Below are positions 45,268 through 54,580 of a DNA stretch of 64,000 bases, one piece after another (positions within the stretch are counted from its first letter, which is position 1; every line of letters begins with the position of its first letter). This DNA comes from Desulfonatronovibrio hydrogenovorans DSM 9292. GTDB taxonomy: Bacteria > Desulfobacterota > Desulfovibrionia > Desulfovibrionales > Desulfonatronovibrionaceae. Position numbers and translations under genes: made by a program. Location: the NCBI RefSeq assembly GCF_000686525.1, contig NZ_JMKT01000011.1, positions 62,001 through 126,000 on the forward strand, read 5' to 3'. Under the pieces are notes generated by a model. It ran no database searches and had not been told where the DNA came from. It saw only the letters and a list, made by a program, of their open reading frames with translations.

Positions 45268-45777
45268 ATGCAAGAACGCAGAGTTTTCGAAAAGATCGTC
45301 TCAGGTGGTCAGACCGGAGCAGACCAGGGAGCCCTTGATGCAGCCCTGGAACTTGGTCATCCCTGTGGTGGCTGGTGTCCAAAAGGCAGAAAATCTGAAC
45401 TGGGGCATATACCAGACAAGTATCCGGTAATTGAACATGACTCATCCAACTACGTTGCTCGGACAGAAGCAAATGTTGTTGATTCTGACGGGACCCTGAT
45501 ATTTACTTATGGAGAACCAACAGGTGGAACCAGGCTCACCGTTGATCTGGTCAAAAAACATAAAAGGCCCTACTATATTTTTGATGTTGAGACTGAGTCC
45601 TTAAACCTTACCCCAGAAATCATTTGGAAATGGGGTCTTGATAGTAACGTCTTCGTCTTGAATGTAGCTGGGCCTAGGGAAAGCAAGAATCCTGGGACTC
45701 AGATCCTGGTCAAGGCCGTAATGCTCAGGATACTGGAACACGCTGAAAAATGTTACCCGGTTGTTGCGGGAACATAG
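45268..45777 (+). CDS. Putative molybdenum carrier / SLOG-fold protein
   Basis: 169 residues from ATG 45268. The N-terminus KIVSGGQTGADQGALDAALELG with GGWCPKGRKSE is diagnostic of the 'putative molybdenum carrier' family, a Rossmann-like (SLOG/lysine-decarboxylase-like) fold that binds nucleotide-type ligands. EPTGGTRLTVDLVKKHKRPYYI is the second conserved block. The carrier name comes from weak early evidence; SLOG relatives act in nucleotide signalling and phage defence, so a defence role inside this prophage is possible but unproven. Confidence 0.8.
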   Translation: MQERRVFEKIVSGGQTGADQGALDAALELGHPCGGWCPKGRKSELGHIPDKYPVIEHDSSNYVARTEANVVDSDGTLIFTYGEPTGGTRLTVDLVKKHKRPYYIFDVETESLNLTPEIIWKWGLDSNVFVLNVAGPRESKNPGTQILVKAVMLRILEHAEKCYPVVAGT

Positions 45778-45896
45778 CTCTTAAAGAATTTCGGACTTCA
45801 TCAGCCGTTGACAGGCAGATCCGAAGTTCAAGGCTGGCAAGAAGTTGAATGATGAGGTGGGGTAAGATTGGCGTGACCGGGCTTAGCGTCAAATAG

Positions 45897-46106
45897 TCAA
45901 CCGGTCTGTCCAAGAAATATTTGAACGGCCGCGATGGCCCCATCTGAACCTTTAAATGCCCCGATTGCGCTGCCAGAAAAATCCGGTCTTAAAATATTTT
46001 CGCGGTGCCCAGGGCTGTCCATCCACTGCTGGACTAGGGACCTCAACATTACCAAGCAATATCTACCCAAGGCTATTTGGAAAGAAATTCTTATACCTGT
46101 GCGCAA
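45897..46106 (-). pseudogene. 3' fragment of a CAP (SCP/PR1) domain gene
   Basis: The last 45 residues contain the end of a CAP domain: LVQQWMDSPGHRENILRPDF followed by GSAIGAFKGSDGAIAAVQIFLGQ. Upstream, only IALGRY resembles the preceding GENIAxG motif, and the catalytic-His N-terminal half is missing. The 5' end runs into the end of the tail gene at 46091. It looks like a remnant of an older secreted or tail-associated CAP protein, cut off when the present tail gene end was formed. Confidence 0.6.
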
Positions 46107-48286
46107 AACAATAAGTCTGGCTTAGTAATTCCAGAAATCGCAAGGCTTTCAAGTAAAGATAAATTTTCTTGAGAATATATCCTCAATCGCCCGCTGGTCA
46201 GATCCCAATAGTAAACATGATCACCCCTAGCGGCTACCGGCCTCCAATGGTTACGCCAAGTCGGTATAATAAATGAATCAGCATTAGGCAAAGATATAGT
46301 AGAGCTGACTGTCATATCAGTTAGGGTTACCTTGTATAAACTATTTGTGAGTTCATAAAGTTGCCCAAGGTGATTTTCTCTACAATAAAGTAAAAATAAA
46401 TTGTCACCCCTGCCAAGAGCAGCATGAAAAAAACCATGCCGATCAGAACTTGGTGCGCTGGCTACTCGGCTGACAATTGCCATACTTTCTGGATTTATTT
46501 TGCATAAATAACCATAAGTGGAAGCTTGCGGGGGTGTTATATTACTTGCAATAACAGCCCTAGACGGGACATAAAAATAACCACCATGATACAATAAAGG
46601 ACCACGAGTATGCCCATACAGCCCATTTGCAGCCCATCTTCCAGAATTGGAAGATATTAAACCGCCCCCCATGCTAAATTTATAAAGCCTTATGTTGTCA
46701 AGGGCGTACACATGCGATCCATCTGTTTCCAAATCCCATACCTCAGAGTGCTCAAAAAGCTTATTAACTAAGGTGGTACCTGAATATAAATATGTGTGTG
46801 AATTGCTATCAGCGATTCCAAGAATTAATATTGGATCACCTGCCTTCAGTGTGATCCCCCGAATTTGAAAATTTTGAATAGTAGTGCTCCAAATCAAATC
46901 CATTGATGCCGCATCAAAAATCCAAACATAACTTATTGTATGCCAGGTGGAGCTTTCCGTCCAATACCGCCAAGCGCAAAAAGCTATTTTCCCATCAGCA
47001 AAAGACGGTTGCCCAAACCTCAAGCTATCTGTTCCTACTGGTGGAGGAGTGCCCGTAATTCCAGTATCAAATGATTTCTTAATTTCTAATTCAGGGGATA
47101 CAATGTGAATATACTTCGGCGAAGCAACCGTGGACCCCCGATCTGAAATATACAAATCCAACACGCAAGGATGCGGCGCACTAGAAAACCCTATAATTTT
47201 CGGATCATCCCATGTTTGATTATCGAATTGAATGACAACATCGTCACCAACCTCAAACGCAATATGATCACAATCCATATAATCAAAGGGGACGTCATCA
47301 AGCCGGCGGGCGTTAATTTCGAAACGATTATATCTCAAAATGCGGAAATTAGTTCCGGGCTGTCTACCCAGTGGGGTGTTAGGGGATTGATCGAGATGAA
47401 ATACTCCCCGATCTGTAAAAACAACAGCCCAAGCATGATCAACATCTTGATTTCCACGAATTGGCCCTGATCCCAGCTTACCAATGGCTAATCCCATAGC
47501 AGATGCAGGAATACCCTGGTTGGCTAACAATTGTATTTTAGTTAAAGCATAGTCTTCACAATCCCCATAGCCAGGAAGATTAACCACATCCCATCGATCA
47601 ACAACCTCACGCTGATATGTAACATGGGTATTGACCAACGTATTGATTGCAACAATAGACTCCCACCATGTTCCATAAGAAATACTAGCTCGTTCTGAAA
47701 ATTCTTGGCAAACTGGATGTCCAGGATACCGGTTACAAAAGTCCTGAACCTGCTCCAGATGAAAGTCATCCATTGGCGAAGGTTCTCCAATATCACATTC
47801 TGGCAAGTCATCTGGTTCCAAATTAGACATTATAACAGGGTCAAACCCCGGCCGTATGCAGACACTTGCTGAATTTTTTTCAGGATTAATGCTAATTATC
47901 TTACCAGTCCTAAATGTCGGCTTCCACTTTTGCCAACCAGGTTGAAGTGATGCATTAAAAAAGAAACCACTGGCTGATTGTAGACTAGGGGGTTGTTGCT
48001 GCCCATCTTGGGATGACCAATAAGGGCCTGGAGCGCCTAAAGGCCCATTTTCAAATCCAGGCTTAATTAAATAAGTCCAAGCTTGTTGCCCTTGTCGATA
48101 CTCCAGACCAATTCCAGCTATTTCAATAGTCCCAACAATGGTCCCTGGTTCAATATCCTCAGTATAATCAACACACCAGGCAGATGTGGTTTTTCCATCT
48201 TTGTCGTGGCCATCTGCATCTTTTACAATATAAGTGATAGTGTACGCGCCTTGACCATGATTACCTTCAATCCGTGCTTTGCCCAT
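46091..48286 (-). CDS. Phage tail protein with transglutaminase-like cysteine peptidase domain
   Basis: 731 residues from ATG 48286. Residues about 170-305 form a bacterial transglutaminase-like (BTLCP-type) domain: catalytic Cys243 in GYGDCEDYALTK, His284 in DVDHAWAVVF, Asp299 in FHLDQSP. The N-terminal part is beta-rich. The C-terminal 400 residues look like repeated beta-strands of a propeller or fibre (VYALDNIRLYKFSM, GYFYVPSRAVIAS, DHVYYWDLTSGRLRIYS). It is the last structural gene, just after tail tip and fibre genes, so it probably sits at the tail end, cutting or crosslinking cell-wall or surface protein. Start is 2 nt after the previous stop. Confidence 0.75.
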   Translation of the reverse strand: MGKARIEGNHGQGAYTITYIVKDADGHDKDGKTTSAWCVDYTEDIEPGTIVGTIEIAGIGLEYRQGQQAWTYLIKPGFENGPLGAPGPYWSSQDGQQQPPSLQSASGFFFNASLQPGWQKWKPTFRTGKIISINPEKNSASVCIRPGFDPVIMSNLEPDDLPECDIGEPSPMDDFHLEQVQDFCNRYPGHPVCQEFSERASISYGTWWESIVAINTLVNTHVTYQREVVDRWDVVNLPGYGDCEDYALTKIQLLANQGIPASAMGLAIGKLGSGPIRGNQDVDHAWAVVFTDRGVFHLDQSPNTPLGRQPGTNFRILRYNRFEINARRLDDVPFDYMDCDHIAFEVGDDVVIQFDNQTWDDPKIIGFSSAPHPCVLDLYISDRGSTVASPKYIHIVSPELEIKKSFDTGITGTPPPVGTDSLRFGQPSFADGKIAFCAWRYWTESSTWHTISYVWIFDAASMDLIWSTTIQNFQIRGITLKAGDPILILGIADSNSHTYLYSGTTLVNKLFEHSEVWDLETDGSHVYALDNIRLYKFSMGGGLISSNSGRWAANGLYGHTRGPLLYHGGYFYVPSRAVIASNITPPQASTYGYLCKINPESMAIVSRVASAPSSDRHGFFHAALGRGDNLFLLYCRENHLGQLYELTNSLYKVTLTDMTVSSTISLPNADSFIIPTWRNHWRPVAARGDHVYYWDLTSGRLRIYSQENLSLLESLAISGITKPDLLFCAQV

Positions 48287-48287
48287 T

Positions 48288-48944
48288 TCATCTTTCCATA
48301 AGGTCCATAAAAATATTTCTTGTGGAAACATTCAAAGTAATCATGCCTACGATTAACTTATCACCATCTGCAGGACCATATCTGGCAACATCCCCTGGAC
48401 GAATAAAAAAAGAAGGTTCGCATCGGATACGCCGTTTACCAGTCCCTTGTTTAGAGTAACTTGTGACACCCGTTACATCTACAACCTTACTGGTAGTTGT
48501 GGTCTGGACCATATAGCCCACGAGTGTCCCCGATCCAGATCGGCCACCCAAGTCATAGCGGAAAGACTCCAGCTTTGAATTGATAAGCTCTTCAACAATA
48601 TCCTGCCCAGCAATGGTCCTTACTCCAGAATAAATGACTAAATCTCCTCCTACCCTGGATTCAATCGCATCAATCAAATTTTGGGTAATTCCAGGCACGA
48701 CCACATTGACATAGGTTGGCTGGCCATCCCTCATCCGGGCATGGAGAGAAGAGATTGATAATGGTAACTCATTAAGGCGACACAAGTAGATTATTTGAGC
48801 CACAAAAGCAGATGATATTGCCCATTCCCGTGCCGGTTTATAATAATAAAGCCGGTACTTGGCCCCTGTAACTTCAAAAGAAAGCTCAGTATAGCCAGCG
48901 CCCTCGTTTAGGGCATGACTATTTAGCTGTCCTAAATTAAGCAT
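48288..48944 (-). CDS. Phage tail tip protein
   Basis: 218 residues. Begins LNLGQLNSHALNEG; the middle has ISSLHARMRDGQPTYVNVVVPG; the end PSFFIRPGDVARYG..GDKLIVGMITLNVS resembles phage proteins with a late beta-domain where position-dependent values are mapped. No named family recognised. It overlaps the upstream fibre gene by one base and is followed by the transglutaminase-like tail gene. Role inferred from position. Confidence 0.55.
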   Translation of the reverse strand: MLNLGQLNSHALNEGAGYTELSFEVTGAKYRLYYYKPAREWAISSAFVAQIIYLCRLNELPLSISSLHARMRDGQPTYVNVVVPGITQNLIDAIESRVGGDLVIYSGVRTIAGQDIVEELINSKLESFRYDLGGRSGSGTLVGYMVQTTTTSKVVDVTGVTSYSKQGTGKRRIRCEPSFFIRPGDVARYGPADGDKLIVGMITLNVSTRNIFMDLMER

Positions 48945-50305
48945 TACTCACCCGCCATCAGATAACCAATTATAATTACTCGGCAATTAAGATTTCCAGT
49001 CCCAGCCGTCGCCACAGATACTCTGATACTATCTACCCCATTTATTTCTGGAGTAAACATTTGCCTTTGTTGGGCCTGATCAACGGTGACCGCCGATGAA
49101 GTCAATATATTATCAACATCAGGACCATCACCTGTACCCACTTGAATTTCAAAAGGCCCAGCTGGGTCTGTGGCAGAAGTCACGATCAAATCAATTCTAT
49201 CAATATAAAATTCAGCCCCCGTGGGAATTTCAATTTCTGCGTGATCTTGATCATCAGTTAAATCAATTACCCCTGTGGCCAGCGTCATTACGGGGGCGGC
49301 CCGGTGACGGCTGGCCAAATCATCTTCATGCAAATCCCCCGGCAGAGCATTTGCAGCGGGTTGACCAGGGATCATTGCCAAATGAGAAAAATGAGGGGAA
49401 GTAGCCATGGCCTGATACCCCAAGACTACACCAAAATTGGCATAATTCTGCGTCTTGGCTCCAAGAGATACGCCGGCAATTGATGCCATTTCTGTTCCTG
49501 CACCAATAATAATTCCAAAATCACCGAAGTAGCCTTTCGCCTGATCACCAATAGTAATGGCACGTTCGCCCTGACTAGCCGCTTCCCGGCCCAAAGCAAT
49601 CCCCCCCTGAGCATGTGCAGCGGAGTTAACCCCGACGACAATAGTATCTGGGGCGTAGCCCTCCCCCCGAACGCAGATAGCATCCGGTTCCCATGAACCG
49701 GCACCAAGGCCAATGGCAATTACCCTTGGTCCACCTGCACTAGAATCCCCAATAGCAATCCCATCTTCATCCGCAGCATTAGAAAAATCCCCAATAGCAA
49801 TCCCACGATCAGCGCCAACATAACCATTGCCAATAACAACGGCATTATCAGCCTGCGCATTTGCCCCTTGACCAAGGGCCAAGCTTGCAGGTCCAGAGCT
49901 GAAAGCCCCTTGGCCAATAGCCACGGCCCCCATGCCAAGAGCCACCCCTAAAATTGCAATTGTATTATCAGCAAAACCACTAAATAAACTTTGTAACAAA
50001 TAACGGGTTACTCGCAATTCCAAAACGGTATTTGCCGGCCACTCTAAAGACTCTGTACCGTCCCGCCCTCTAAGAATGGTTGCCGTGGCTGTCCCCGAAT
50101 CCCAATCTACCACTTCAACGATCTCATGTATCTCGTCAGTTATATTTGCAACCGTCAATAATATATGCATTTGCCCATCAACCACATTTTCCAAGGCGTC
50201 ACTTAAAGTATCTGAAATTTCCGTCAGCATAATACCGGTATTACTATCTGTAATAGACTCAGCTAATTCTGCCTTGGCATTATTTGCCAATATATAACTT
50301 GCCAT
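48944..50305 (-). CDS. Tail fibre with YadA-head-like (Hep_Hag) repeats
   Basis: 453 residues. Residues 1-110 look like an attachment region. About residues 115-300 carry repeated strands of the type AxAIGxGA, e.g. AVAIGQGAFSSGPASLALGQGANAQ, GIAIGDFSNAADEDGIAIGD and GVSLGAKTQNYANFGVVLG. These build the trimeric left-handed beta-roll of YadA-type adhesin heads. A C-terminal domain (about 335-453) ends in a beta-rich lectin-like part. Position in the tail block makes it a receptor-binding fibre. It overlaps its neighbours by one base on each side. Confidence 0.75.
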   Translation of the reverse strand: MASYILANNAKAELAESITDSNTGIMLTEISDTLSDALENVVDGQMHILLTVANITDEIHEIVEVVDWDSGTATATILRGRDGTESLEWPANTVLELRVTRYLLQSLFSGFADNTIAILGVALGMGAVAIGQGAFSSGPASLALGQGANAQADNAVVIGNGYVGADRGIAIGDFSNAADEDGIAIGDSSAGGPRVIAIGLGAGSWEPDAICVRGEGYAPDTIVVGVNSAAHAQGGIALGREAASQGERAITIGDQAKGYFGDFGIIIGAGTEMASIAGVSLGAKTQNYANFGVVLGYQAMATSPHFSHLAMIPGQPAANALPGDLHEDDLASRHRAAPVMTLATGVIDLTDDQDHAEIEIPTGAEFYIDRIDLIVTSATDPAGPFEIQVGTGDGPDVDNILTSSAVTVDQAQQRQMFTPEINGVDSIRVSVATAGTGNLNCRVIIIGYLMAGE

Positions 50306-50718
50306 TATTCCACTACCTCCAATTCAATTATTCCAGGTGCTGCCCATTTTATCACAAAGTCATAGCCAGTAATCGTTATCGTATTACCCTCAGAAAATGC
50401 TATGTATCCAATCAGGCTCAAACCTGAGTACAACACACCATAAGCAAAAGTTGCCTGGAGTGCGGAAAAGACTGTGTCCGAAGGTTGCCATTGATACTTG
50501 TTGCCGGATTGTTTGATTGTGCCGTCTATGATTTTACCCCCGGCCTCGTATCCTGGGCTGGGGTTAATCTCATGCGCCGACAGATCAGACCATTCACTAT
50601 GCTCCAGGTCCGGCACATAAGTATTAGCCATTAGCGCCAATTTGGCATTTGCAACGCCTAAACCAGTCAATAAAGGTAACTCTTTTGCGCTCCGATACAG
50701 GATTAAATTCATTATCAT
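50305..50718 (-). CDS. Phage tail protein (unassigned)
   Basis: 137 residues, mixed alpha/beta: MNLILYRSAKELPLLTGLGVANAKLALMANTYVPDLEHSEW, then YLATFAYGVLYSGLSLIGYIAF. I recognise no family; phage proteins of this kind in the position between tape measure and fibre form the tail tip. It overlaps both neighbours (ATGA type). Confidence 0.5.
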   Translation of the reverse strand: MIMNLILYRSAKELPLLTGLGVANAKLALMANTYVPDLEHSEWSDLSAHEINPSPGYEAGGKIIDGTIKQSGNKYQWQPSDTVFSALQATFAYGVLYSGLSLIGYIAFSEGNTITITGYDFVIKWAAPGIIELEVVE

Positions 50719-51080
50719 GCGCCCACCTTCCTAATGACAGCCAAGGTCAAAACTAGATCAAGCCCTTGCCTTTGCCATGACTGTAATGATATTTCAAAGT
50801 AACCCGCAGGAGTGCTGGCAAAAATCCGTTGATACACCAGAGATAAATGCTCAACCAAAGAAATTGCCGAGGGATTGTAAACTGTCCGTATTTGCCATGT
50901 TTGATCAGACACCGTATACCCTGTATCGTATAATGACACTCCACCGTCCAAAGTTGGGGTTCTGGTTTGCCTGCGTTGCCCGCCAAAAAAGTCGTCAATG
51001 CTTTCAGGGCGCAAATACAGAAAGCCTGCGCCATGCGGATCAAACAAAGGTGCATTTAGAGCCATTACTATTCCCATCAT
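50715..51080 (-). CDS. Phage minor tail protein (unassigned)
   Basis: 121 residues, beta-rich: TLDGGVSLYDTGYTVSDQTWQIR, SAISLVEHLSLVYQRI, LDLVLTLAVIRKVG. Position right after the tape measure matches the minor tail M slot of lambda-like phages, but sequence similarity is not clear to me. It overlaps the tape measure end. Confidence 0.5.
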   Translation of the reverse strand: MMGIVMALNAPLFDPHGAGFLYLRPESIDDFFGGQRRQTRTPTLDGGVSLYDTGYTVSDQTWQIRTVYNPSAISLVEHLSLVYQRIFASTPAGYFEISLQSWQRQGLDLVLTLAVIRKVGA

Positions 51081-53965
51081 TCAACCCCTAATAAAAAATT
51101 TTGATATTCTTCGCTTGCCCTGGCCTGGACTGCCCCCAGGATCTCGAACATTATCATTTCAAGATGAGGCTGAAGCCCATCTCCAGATACAGTGATAAGA
51201 GGTTCCCCAGATTGCATCCGTCGTTTTCGTATTTCCATAAATTCCATCTCTGCCCAAGACATCTTTTCTTGTATTTCCAAACCACGCTCTTGAATATCCA
51301 TTTGGCGCTCTATGTACCGTTGAATATCATACGACCAAATTCCAGCTTCTGACATTTGTCCTATATTAGAAAAAATAGACTCAAGAACTCCCCCAGCAGT
51401 TTCAACGCTGGTTGATACTCCATCCATGATCGCTTCAACTCTTTTCGCATTGGCCTCAACCTCGGCAATCTCAAGTTTAGCTTGCCATTCGACTTTAGCC
51501 TGAATGGTATCATGGTAATTGGATATCATTGTATCAAGAACTCCCATGACCGCCTTAAATTCATCTGTTTCCAAGCCAGACAATTCTGGCTCAATCTCAA
51601 CGGATCGTGGACGACTTGCATACTCAAGATCATTTTCCAAAATCTCAATGCTGCCATCATCAGATACGTTGATAATATAAGGAGGGATATTTTGGGTTTG
51701 TCCCTTGATCCTTTCGGTTGTTTCTGTGATTTCTTGCTCTGTCTTGGATAGGGCCACCTGATCATGGATTGCCCGCAATTCCAAAATCTGTTCACCAGTT
51801 AAGCCCTCAACATCATGCCCCAATTCAATTAGTTCCTTTTTAGCCTCAACTATATCAGCTTCAAATTTTATCTTTTGTTTCTCAGGCACCCGGGTGCGGA
51901 TGATCTGCATAGCTTCTTCAAAGCTTAAAATATCCGCTTCCGCACTAAGCCGGATTACATCCGCGTCGGAAAGTCCGGACAGGTCATGTCCTAAACCCTC
52001 TAGCTGGTCCCGCAGTCCACCGAGGTCGTAGGTAAAATCGCCTATATTGTCGGCAATGGCATTGACCAGGTTGGCAAAAGACTCTGCTTCCTTGTTTGCT
52101 GCCTCTTGTTTACCGGTAAAATCAAGAATCCGATCAGCCCAACCATATATGCTTTGTGCCGCTTTGCCGACGGCTGGTACATGCTCATTGAACAGGGTTC
52201 CTGTGATATGACCGGCATAATAAGCCAGGCCAATCAAACCAGCTTTGCCAGCAGCACTCCCAATGGCGGCTTGGGTTGCTGCTCCAAGTCCACCCATGGC
52301 CGTGGCTGCGCTTCCTAGTCCGGTAATGAGATTGACAAGGCGCTGAGCTGCAATAACCTTGAGCAATACAGACATGCCATCCAAGGCGCCTGCAAAACTG
52401 GAAACAAAACCAGCAGCCACATTAATAACTTTGCCAAGCTGGAGGAAGTTGCCAATGGTTTCTGTTGTACTAGAATCAAGATCTCCAAATCCTTCTACTA
52501 AGCTGCCCAGCCACCCAGCCCATTTTTGCCAGCTTTCAATGATACTTGAGCTGATTTCAGTCAACGCTGCCCCAGCGTTAACAATTCGCTGCATTGCCTG
52601 AGCCAGCCCCTCTGGAGTATCAAGATCAACTTGGCCAAAAAAAGCGTCGAGCACTCCAGCCGTATTATCAGCCAGATCCCGGATTGACCGGGCAAGCCTG
52701 GAAAAATCCATCTGATTTAAAGCTTCTGGAAGATTGCGGGCAATGTTATCAAAGGTGGCGGTCAGATCACCTGCGATTTCACGGAGTACGTCAAAGACAT
52801 CGTCAAAGGCCCCGGCCTGGACAGATTGCTGTAAAGCTTTGAAGATATCAGAGATACCACTGACCATATCGCCGTACTCAGATATCAACTCATCTCCAAC
52901 AGCGACAAAAGTCAGTCGAACATTATTGGCCAACTGCTGATTGGCGTAACTGACATCCCCAACCATCTTTTCAAACGCGTCTGCCGTGACCCCAGCCGCG
53001 TCTTGCATCTTGCCAATGTTATCCAGAAACCTGTCTCCGCCATCCTGGCCAAACATTGCCAGCACACCGGTCAAGCCCCGGACATTGCTGAATAGCTGGG
53101 ACACAGCATCAACATTGCCATCTGTAGCCTCCCATACGTCCAGGAGTACTCCTTCAAGTCCTTTGGATGCCAAGGCAGAGGCATTAAACTCAATGCCGAG
53201 TTCGGCAGCGTAATTTGATGCCTGCTGGGTTGGATTAATAATTGACTGGATCGCACCCCGGATTGCAGTCATGGCTTCACTGGTCGGCATGCCCTGGGCT
53301 GTCAGGGAGGCAATGGCCGCACTCACGGTTTCTATGGGAACACCAGCTGCTCCAGCCATAGAAGATACCTGGGATAGGGACTGGGCAAGTTCAGGAATGG
53401 TTGTCAGGCCTTGGCGAACGGTTTGGAACAGGACATCGGAATAACGACCAGCCTCGTCAGTGCTGGCCCCGTATGCGTTCATCACGGATTCCAGCAACTT
53501 GGTTGTGCTGTACAAATCTGCCCGGCCTGCAACAGCAAGCTGTTCGGCCTGGGCTATGTATTTCAGGGCATCTCCATATTCAATGCCTGCGCTCAAAGCT
53601 GTATAAATGGATTTATTTATGTCCTCGATGGACTGGGTAGATGTATTGGCATATTCGCGGATCTGCATCCGGAACTGATCGACTCCGTCACCCGTGTCAT
53701 CAATCAAGGTGGCGATTTCACGGAACTGGCTGTCAAAATCCGCAGCAGCATTTATGGATAGAGCAAGACCACCGATGGCCAAAGCACCCAGGGCAGTCTG
53801 GAGCTTGAGGATCCGGTCGTGCATGTTGGCCAGGGGTTGAGTTGCACTTTGAACACCACCGGCAAGCTTGTCCATTTCCCGGGAAATATTGCGGATTACT
53901 GTTCCGGTATTATCCACTCCCTGGAACACAATCTGAACAACTCGCTCAAGGTCCCTGCTCATCAT
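51077..53965 (-). CDS. Phage tail tape measure protein
   Basis: 962 residues, the longest gene here. The N-terminal part (MSRDLERVVQIVFQGVDNTGTVIRNISREMDKLAGG) and residues 85-330 (LYSTTKLLESVMNAYG, TAQGMPTSEAMTAIRGAIQSIINP) match the TP901-type tape measure core. Hydrophobic segments near 555-600 are usual. Coiled coils fill the C-terminal third. It sets tail length; by the usual rule of about 0.15 nm per residue, the tail would be roughly 140 nm. Starts ATGATG, overlapping the stop of the frameshifted chaperone. Confidence 0.92.
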   Translation of the reverse strand: MMSRDLERVVQIVFQGVDNTGTVIRNISREMDKLAGGVQSATQPLANMHDRILKLQTALGALAIGGLALSINAAADFDSQFREIATLIDDTGDGVDQFRMQIREYANTSTQSIEDINKSIYTALSAGIEYGDALKYIAQAEQLAVAGRADLYSTTKLLESVMNAYGASTDEAGRYSDVLFQTVRQGLTTIPELAQSLSQVSSMAGAAGVPIETVSAAIASLTAQGMPTSEAMTAIRGAIQSIINPTQQASNYAAELGIEFNASALASKGLEGVLLDVWEATDGNVDAVSQLFSNVRGLTGVLAMFGQDGGDRFLDNIGKMQDAAGVTADAFEKMVGDVSYANQQLANNVRLTFVAVGDELISEYGDMVSGISDIFKALQQSVQAGAFDDVFDVLREIAGDLTATFDNIARNLPEALNQMDFSRLARSIRDLADNTAGVLDAFFGQVDLDTPEGLAQAMQRIVNAGAALTEISSSIIESWQKWAGWLGSLVEGFGDLDSSTTETIGNFLQLGKVINVAAGFVSSFAGALDGMSVLLKVIAAQRLVNLITGLGSAATAMGGLGAATQAAIGSAAGKAGLIGLAYYAGHITGTLFNEHVPAVGKAAQSIYGWADRILDFTGKQEAANKEAESFANLVNAIADNIGDFTYDLGGLRDQLEGLGHDLSGLSDADVIRLSAEADILSFEEAMQIIRTRVPEKQKIKFEADIVEAKKELIELGHDVEGLTGEQILELRAIHDQVALSKTEQEITETTERIKGQTQNIPPYIINVSDDGSIEILENDLEYASRPRSVEIEPELSGLETDEFKAVMGVLDTMISNYHDTIQAKVEWQAKLEIAEVEANAKRVEAIMDGVSTSVETAGGVLESIFSNIGQMSEAGIWSYDIQRYIERQMDIQERGLEIQEKMSWAEMEFMEIRKRRMQSGEPLITVSGDGLQPHLEMIMFEILGAVQARASEEYQNFLLGVE

Positions 53966-54563
53966 TTATCCTTGTTTAATTCTGCATAAAACATTGACCA
54001 GATTTCGTTTTCCACAGAGGTTAAATACCCATGGGGAAAGATATCAGGCCGGAGTTCATAAAGCATCTTGCCCCTGGCATGTCCTAAGTAGCAGGCCGTT
54101 TTGATTTCTTCTTTCTGCCAGAGGCTGGCTGCTCCCCCAGGGTCATTCCCTGTCCTGATAAAACCAGGATTTTATTGGTCAGGGCATATCCGTCCACCGG
54201 GGCAACCCTGAAGATTTTGCTTGCATTTTGAATATCAAGAACTGGCTCAACACAGCCCATGGCCAGGACTTCAATCCGTTTGGCAAGATCGCCGGGCATG
54301 TCGTCTCCAAGTCCCATTACGTCTTTTAATCCTTTGATTTTTTCATTCTGGGCCTGGCCAGCAATAGCTTCCAGAATAGCAGCAATATTCTTTGACTTAT
54401 TCAGGGCTTCGTTGGCTCTGGCCATTTCTTCGCCTGTCAGCCCACGCACAAGAAACTCCGGCTTACTGTCTTCTTCAAAAAAATCAGCTAGAGCTGGAAC
54501 CGCAACGGCCTCAGTCCTGGCCTGAAATTTTGCCTTGCTGAATTTTTTCAGATCAAAGCTCAT
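53962..54563 (-). CDS. Tail assembly chaperone with -1 frameshift extension (G/GT-like)
   Basis: The zero frame (54084-54563) gives 159 residues with FEEDSKPEFLVRGLTGEEMARANEAL and ends KKKSKRPAT. The -1 frame is open from about 54155 through this stop to TGA 53962-53964, encoding LWQKEEIKTACYLGHARGKMLYELRPDIFPHGYLTSVENEIWSMFYAEL in two stretches. The extension has no start codon of its own with a ribosome site and ends in the tape measure start. A -1 shift would yield about 200 residues, as in lambda gpG-gpGT. Candidate slip sites are G-GGG-GAG at 54132-54138 and A-AAG-AAG at 54108-54114. Confidence 0.75.
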
Positions 54564-54580
54564 ACAACCTCCCAGGTTAA

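Noticed and set aside
45725-45943. Minus-strand 72-codon frame between the SLOG-like gene and the CAP fragment
   Set aside because: Overlaps the end of the well-supported plus-strand gene and has no family signature.
48944-50305. Chromosomal trimeric autotransporter adhesin
   Set aside because: No signal peptide or C-terminal membrane anchor, and it sits inside the phage tail operon with one-base overlaps.
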